Origin: a virus
Length of the DNA: 64,000 nucleotides
IMG/VR virus record: IMGVR_UViG_3300026557_000003
Span: 1-64,000 of that record
Direction: 5' to 3' (one strand)
Translations under genes and position numbers: made by a program
Notes under the pieces: generated by a model
Seen by the model: the letters and a program-made list of their open reading frames with translations, nothing else
Told to the model about the DNA's origin: nothing
The model's database searches: none
In this document: in pieces, positions 60,728-64,000 of the stretch
Layout of the letters: every line of letters starts with the position of its first letter
How positions within the stretch are numbered: position 1 is the stretch's first letter

Positions 60728-61657
60728 ATGAAAGACAAAATCGAGGATTACGAATATAAGCATAAGATCAAGGATTCCGAGCTTGTGGAAATCGGCGCTA
60801 ACCTGGCGCACGTGTCGCAGGAAGAATTCGATTTCTTTGAAGAACGGCGAAGTGTTTATGCCGATTTCAAAGAGCGCGCTGATAGCTTCAAAGAGCGGCG
60901 AAAACGCCTAACCGAAGAATACAACAGCGGTTATCGAAAAGAAATCATCAAGGTTCGGGCTGAACCACACCCGGAAAGTGGTGAGGCGTGGCTATACAAA
61001 GCCGGAACGAATATTAGGATGGGAAGTAGGCCGATTACCGAAGATGAACGGCAAGGCACTCTTAAATTTGACGCACTCATCGAACCGTCGAAGAATGAGG
61101 ATACCAAGGCCGTCCTGAAAAAGTCGAAGAAGAGTAGTGCGGAAAACGTTGCAGGATTCTTCGCCTCAGATGAGGGAGAAAAAGAAGCAGCGGACGACGG
61201 CGACGAAAATCACTACGGGCCGAACGGTGATGGCACAACGCCTGGATTCTTCCATCAGAACGAGGAAACCGGTGTTACCGCTGAGATCGGCGAGATCGAA
61301 TCTGGCGGCGAGACCTTCCCGAAAAAGTCAATCACCGAAACGAAGATCAAGTTCCCCGATGAACTTTACTTTGGCGCTGCGATCAAAGTTGTCGGACAGC
61401 CGGGCGACTTCCACTACGGCTGGCGCATCTCATCGACCAAATCCCCAAAGGCCGGTGATGCTATCTCGGTGTACGTTGACGGCGTTATTTATACCGATTA
61501 TGCCGCAATGGTCGAACAGGCCGGCCGCGCGATGATTCATGCGCTAGTGACTAACCCGCGATTCAAGACGATGGCAGGCGAGCGAGTCTCGCAGATCACC
61601 AAGATTATCGAGGACTTCTGCGCGCCTGAGCGGGCGGAGGCGGTGGCTGCGGATTAA
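60728..61657 (+). CDS. hypothetical early protein (309 aa)
   Basis: The protein has a charged helical N-terminus (residues 1-75), an acidic low-complexity middle and a beta-rich C-terminal domain (about 190-295). AAGGAGCA is its ribosome site. Function unknown; phage proteins of this plan near nucleases may be single-strand DNA-associated, but that is only a guess. Confidence 0.5.
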   Translation: MKDKIEDYEYKHKIKDSELVEIGANLAHVSQEEFDFFEERRSVYADFKERADSFKERRKRLTEEYNSGYRKEIIKVRAEPHPESGEAWLYKAGTNIRMGSRPITEDERQGTLKFDALIEPSKNEDTKAVLKKSKKSSAENVAGFFASDEGEKEAADDGDENHYGPNGDGTTPGFFHQNEETGVTAEIGEIESGGETFPKKSITETKIKFPDELYFGAAIKVVGQPGDFHYGWRISSTKSPKAGDAISVYVDGVIYTDYAAMVEQAGRAMIHALVTNPRFKTMAGERVSQITKIIEDFCAPERAEAVAAD

Positions 61658-61658
61658 T

Positions 61659-62174
61659 ATGAGCGCTCAACCGAAAATCCAGCTAACAGAAGCGGCTATT
61701 CAGGACCTGTTATATTTCCATTGTGTGAGCAAGGGTCATATCTTGGTCAACCCGAATAGCTGCGTCTTTGGCTGGGAGTCCGATTTCGTGTCAGTGACCA
61801 AGAATCTGATGGTCCACGAATTCGAGATTAAAATCAGCAAGAGCGATTTCAAGGCCGACGCGAAGAAGGAGAAGTCGGCGCTGATGATCGATCCGGTCAA
61901 GATTTATTATCCAGACCTACCGCGCCACCGTATAGAAGTGACGGTCCGACGACCAAATTACTTTTATTACGTCGTGCCGCAAGGGATGATCACGCCGGAA
62001 GAAGTCCCTGATTATGCGGGGCTGATCTACGCCTGCCCTTGGTATGATAAAGGGAGATTGAGAATCGCGAAGAAGGTCCGGCGCATCCACGATCAACCGA
62101 TTGACCAGCATCAGGTTTTACAGTTAACCAGATCGGTGATGTACCGTTACTGGCGACAGCGATTGAAAGGTTGA
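61659..62174 (+). CDS. MmcB-like PD-(D/E)XK nuclease
   Basis: The 171-residue protein has the pattern of MmcB/DUF-type restriction-fold proteins: a helical start, WESDFVSVT, then EFEIKISKSDFKAD (E-x-K) and ADAKK, followed by YYVVPQGM. It probably nicks or processes DNA in repair or recombination. It starts one base after the previous stop region. Confidence 0.65.
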   Translation: MSAQPKIQLTEAAIQDLLYFHCVSKGHILVNPNSCVFGWESDFVSVTKNLMVHEFEIKISKSDFKADAKKEKSALMIDPVKIYYPDLPRHRIEVTVRRPNYFYYVVPQGMITPEEVPDYAGLIYACPWYDKGRLRIAKKVRRIHDQPIDQHQVLQLTRSVMYRYWRQRLKG

Positions 62175-62178
62175 GAGA

Positions 62179-62382
62179 ATGATGCCTATCGAATTAACCG
62201 GATGCCCAAATCCTGAATGCACAGACTCGCATCCGGTGATGTTCACCAATCCCGAGAAGCACAAGATGTGGAACTATCGCGTTGAATGCTTCCTCGGTTG
62301 TCACGCGGCTGGTCCTGGCGCTGAAACCCCGGAAGAGGCCGCGCGGCTGTGGGCGCTGTGCAGCGAAAAGAATTGTAAATAG
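62179..62382 (+). CDS. Lar-like restriction alleviation protein
   Basis: The 67-residue protein shows the Lar family layout: LTGCPNPEC zinc knuckle, YRVECFLGCHAAGPG and a C-terminal EEAARLWALC helix. Rac-prophage Lar relieves type I restriction. Placed near the methyltransferase, it suggests an anti-restriction pair. The second ATG at 62182 is an alternative start. Confidence 0.65.
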   Translation: MMPIELTGCPNPECTDSHPVMFTNPEKHKMWNYRVECFLGCHAAGPGAETPEEAARLWALCSEKNCK

Positions 62383-62393
62383 TTAAACCGTCG

Positions 62394-62402
62394 TGTTAGT
62401 AT
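62394..62402 (+). promoter_or_regulatory. extended -10 promoter before holin-like gene
   Basis: TGT-TAGTAT lies 29 bases before the ATG at 62432, followed by GGAGG. It matches the extended -10 style of other promoters in the window. It may begin a separate late or lysis transcript. Confidence 0.4.
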
Positions 62403-62431
62403 TCCCCCATCAGTCTGACCCCGGAGGCTCG

Positions 62432-62878
62432 ATGGACACGCCAAGTCAACTCACTTTGGAATCGACACTGCGATCGGCGGCCTTGGTCCTCCTCTCGGAG
62501 TTAGGCGGCTGGTATGCGAAAAAGTATGGTGTTGAGTTATCTCCGGCAATCACAAGTCTGCTACAACACGATATGGTGCCGTTCGTGATACCGGCCTTGG
62601 CGCTCTCGCTTTCAAGCTGGTGGTCGCATCGCAAGACCAAAGAAGCGTCAATAAAAATCGACACCGGCGCTGTGTTAGCTGGGATTTCAAACAGCGATCT
62701 GAATGCTATCGCTGGACTGGCGCAACAACTGAAGGCTGATCCGGCAGTCTCAGTCAATACCAACGCCGATGCGATCAAGTTGGCGATTCAACGGGCGCTG
62801 AGTGCCCAGGCTGCGATGCCGCAAGCTACAATCAAAGAAGCGGTCGCTGTGGTGAGCTCGAATAAGGGAGTGATTTAG
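62432..62878 (+). CDS. holin-like membrane protein
   Basis: GGAGG precedes the ATG, giving 148 residues. One clear hydrophobic segment at about residues 50-66 (MVPFVIPALALSLSSWW) is followed by basic HRKTK, with a weaker one at 12-22. The C-terminal half is soluble and helical. Position before a lipoprotein fits a lysis cassette, but no endolysin is visible in the window. Confidence 0.45.
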   Translation: MDTPSQLTLESTLRSAALVLLSELGGWYAKKYGVELSPAITSLLQHDMVPFVIPALALSLSSWWSHRKTKEASIKIDTGAVLAGISNSDLNAIAGLAQQLKADPAVSVNTNADAIKLAIQRALSAQAAMPQATIKEAVAVVSSNKGVI

Positions 62879-62880
62879 TT

Positions 62881-63654
62881 ATGTATACTCACGCGCAAAA
62901 CCTTAATGAAGACCGTCTTGGGAAAATCAAAGGTTCGATTCTGCGTCATGGTCGCTGCTGGTTTCATTTCGGCAAAGACCGTTGCGTCGGCTTCGAATGG
63001 AATCTGTTCAAATGGCGCGGACTCCGTTTTGACATCGGCTTGGCGCATTATGATTGCGCGCTGTCAATAAGCGTAGCGTTCCTTTTCTTTTCTCTCCACG
63101 CGCACCTGGATCATTATCAGCTTGAAAACTGGATACAGGACAAAACGAAGCGCAAAGACGAAACCTATGGCAGTGGCCGGGAGATTGGCTTTCACACCCA
63201 CGAGTGGGCGCTGTGGTGGTTTCTCTGGTCTGATCCGATGTGTTCGGCCAGCAAAGATCCGTGGTACGTTCGCACGCACAAATTCGAGCCGCGAGAAATC
63301 CTTTTTGGCGATATTAAATGCTCGTATGAGTTGATCGCACAGGAGCGGATTAAGATCGCGATGCCCGAATCGGTTTACGAAGGAACTTGTAAGATCGAAC
63401 TCGTTACCCGTAAACGCCCGCGCTCTCCTTTTAAAGACCAATTCTATCGTGCCGACATGGATATTCCCAAAGGAATTCCGCATCCTGGTAAGGGTGAAAA
63501 TTCATGGGATTGCGGCGAAGATGCAACGTTCGGACTTTCCTGTCAGGCGTCATCGGTTGAAGAAGCAACAGCAAAACTAATTGAATCGGTTTTGAAATCG
63601 CGGCGAAGGTACGGTGGTAAAGACTGGGTGCCGCAAGAATTTAAGACCGCATAA
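62881..63654 (+). CDS. hypothetical protein (257 aa)
   Basis: The protein is rich in W, F, H and K. A hydrophobic stretch at residues 58-73 (CALSISVAFLFFSLHA) is too short to be a sure membrane helix. I do not recognise a family, though proteins of this composition are frequent in phages. GGGAG lies upstream of the ATG. Confidence 0.5.
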   Translation: MYTHAQNLNEDRLGKIKGSILRHGRCWFHFGKDRCVGFEWNLFKWRGLRFDIGLAHYDCALSISVAFLFFSLHAHLDHYQLENWIQDKTKRKDETYGSGREIGFHTHEWALWWFLWSDPMCSASKDPWYVRTHKFEPREILFGDIKCSYELIAQERIKIAMPESVYEGTCKIELVTRKRPRSPFKDQFYRADMDIPKGIPHPGKGENSWDCGEDATFGLSCQASSVEEATAKLIESVLKSRRRYGGKDWVPQEFKTA

Positions 63655-63664
63655 AGGAAACTAT

Positions 63665-64000
63665 ATGAAACCTATTCGCAAATCTACGCTCGCCATCCTT
63701 TGCGCCGCTGTCGTGATGCAGTCGAGCTGTGGCGGCCCAAAGCCGTCAACCGGTGTCCCTGAGCCGCCCCTGGTTACGGCGGCGCGTGTCTCTGACGAAG
63801 AGGCGCATACGCTATATCAACTATCGAACCTGGTAGGCGATCTCAATAGACAGGGGTTGCTCAGCAAAGAAAAGACCCACAAAGTCGACCTATTGTTATT
63901 GAAAGCTGCCCGTGATACGAAGACGTTTAATACCAACGCCCGGCTATTCACGACTTTTGACGCGACGAACAAAAAGGCGCTGTTCGATCTCGGCAAGCAA
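63665..64000 (+). CDS. lipoprotein, 3' end beyond window
   Basis: AAAGGAAA precedes the ATG. Residues 1-20 are a lipoprotein signal (basic MKPIRK, hydrophobic core, lipobox-like QSSC with the lipidated cysteine near 20), then a Pro-rich stretch and a helical domain. It resembles outer-membrane spanin subunits or small phage lipoproteins. The frame is open to the window end after 112 codons. Confidence 0.6.
   Translation, partial: MKPIRKSTLAILCAAVVMQSSCGGPKPSTGVPEPPLVTAARVSDEEAHTLYQLSNLVGDLNRQGLLSKEKTHKVDLLLLKAARDTKTFNTNARLFTTFDATNKKALFDLGKQ

Noticed and set aside
1-64000. Genome-wide TAG reassignment
   Set aside because: Many well-supported genes end in TAG at clean boundaries with coupled downstream starts.
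1-64000. CRISPR array, IS element or rRNA
   Set aside because: No regularly spaced repeats, transposase or rRNA sequence was seen.

Overview
The window is a contiguous piece of a tailed double-stranded DNA phage genome with a short-tailed (podovirus-like) virion plan, or a prophage of such a phage. The evidence is a large terminase, portal, scaffold-like protein and capsid in the usual order, no tape-measure, sheath or tail-tube gene, and a 1928-residue internal protein that starts with a lytic transglycosylase domain. Both ends cut through genes, so the genome continues on each side. The host cannot be fixed from sequence. Several tail-region proteins carry Sec signal peptides ending in A-x-A-Q, which suggests a Gram-negative-type host with a secretory periplasm (inference).

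Layout. 1-1604 is a leftward cluster of very small genes, several zinc-ribbon-like. A pair of back-to-back promoters separates it from a rightward regulator group (1705-2867) ending with a DUF5681 protein. 2864-4928 is leftward: an HTH repressor-like gene with an operator-like dyad, a replication-initiator-like winged-helix gene, and a repeat cluster that may be an origin. A tRNA 3'-end sequence lies at 4991-5018. 6111-6310 holds a predicted structured RNA with an H-type pseudoknot. 6417-43656 is the rightward packaging and virion block: terminase, accessory small genes, portal, scaffold, capsid, adaptor and tail genes, a peptidase S74 fibre, a LamG plus SGNH spike, and internal ejection proteins. 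43753-63654 is the rightward early/replication block: an AAA ATPase, Cas4-like nuclease, probable annealing protein, DEDD exonuclease, DUF5131 protein, PD-(D/E)XK nucleases, winged-helix replication protein, primase-helicase, cytosine methyltransferase, MmcB-like nuclease and Lar-like anti-restriction protein. The window ends in a holin-like protein and a lipoprotein that may begin a lysis cassette.

Six free-standing HNH endonuclease genes are spread through the genome (5328, 25663, 29878, 31073, 50611, 53921). A seventh HNH domain is inserted inside an ORF that overlaps the methyltransferase gene. The six free-standing genes share a distinctive 5' unit. Each has an extended -10 promoter; in five a hairpin begins 6-7 nt after it, and the sixth places it slightly later. 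Next comes a short YA-N-CCAA-like linker, then a second stem that presents the Shine-Dalgarno in its loop or at its edge, with the ATG 1-5 nt beyond. The stems differ in sequence but keep pairing, which is the strongest candidate here for an undescribed RNA element. Other notable items are leaderless promoters on regulator genes, an attenuator or pseudoknot leader before the replication operon, long dual coding over the methyltransferase, and small ORFs nested in the ejection-protein gene.
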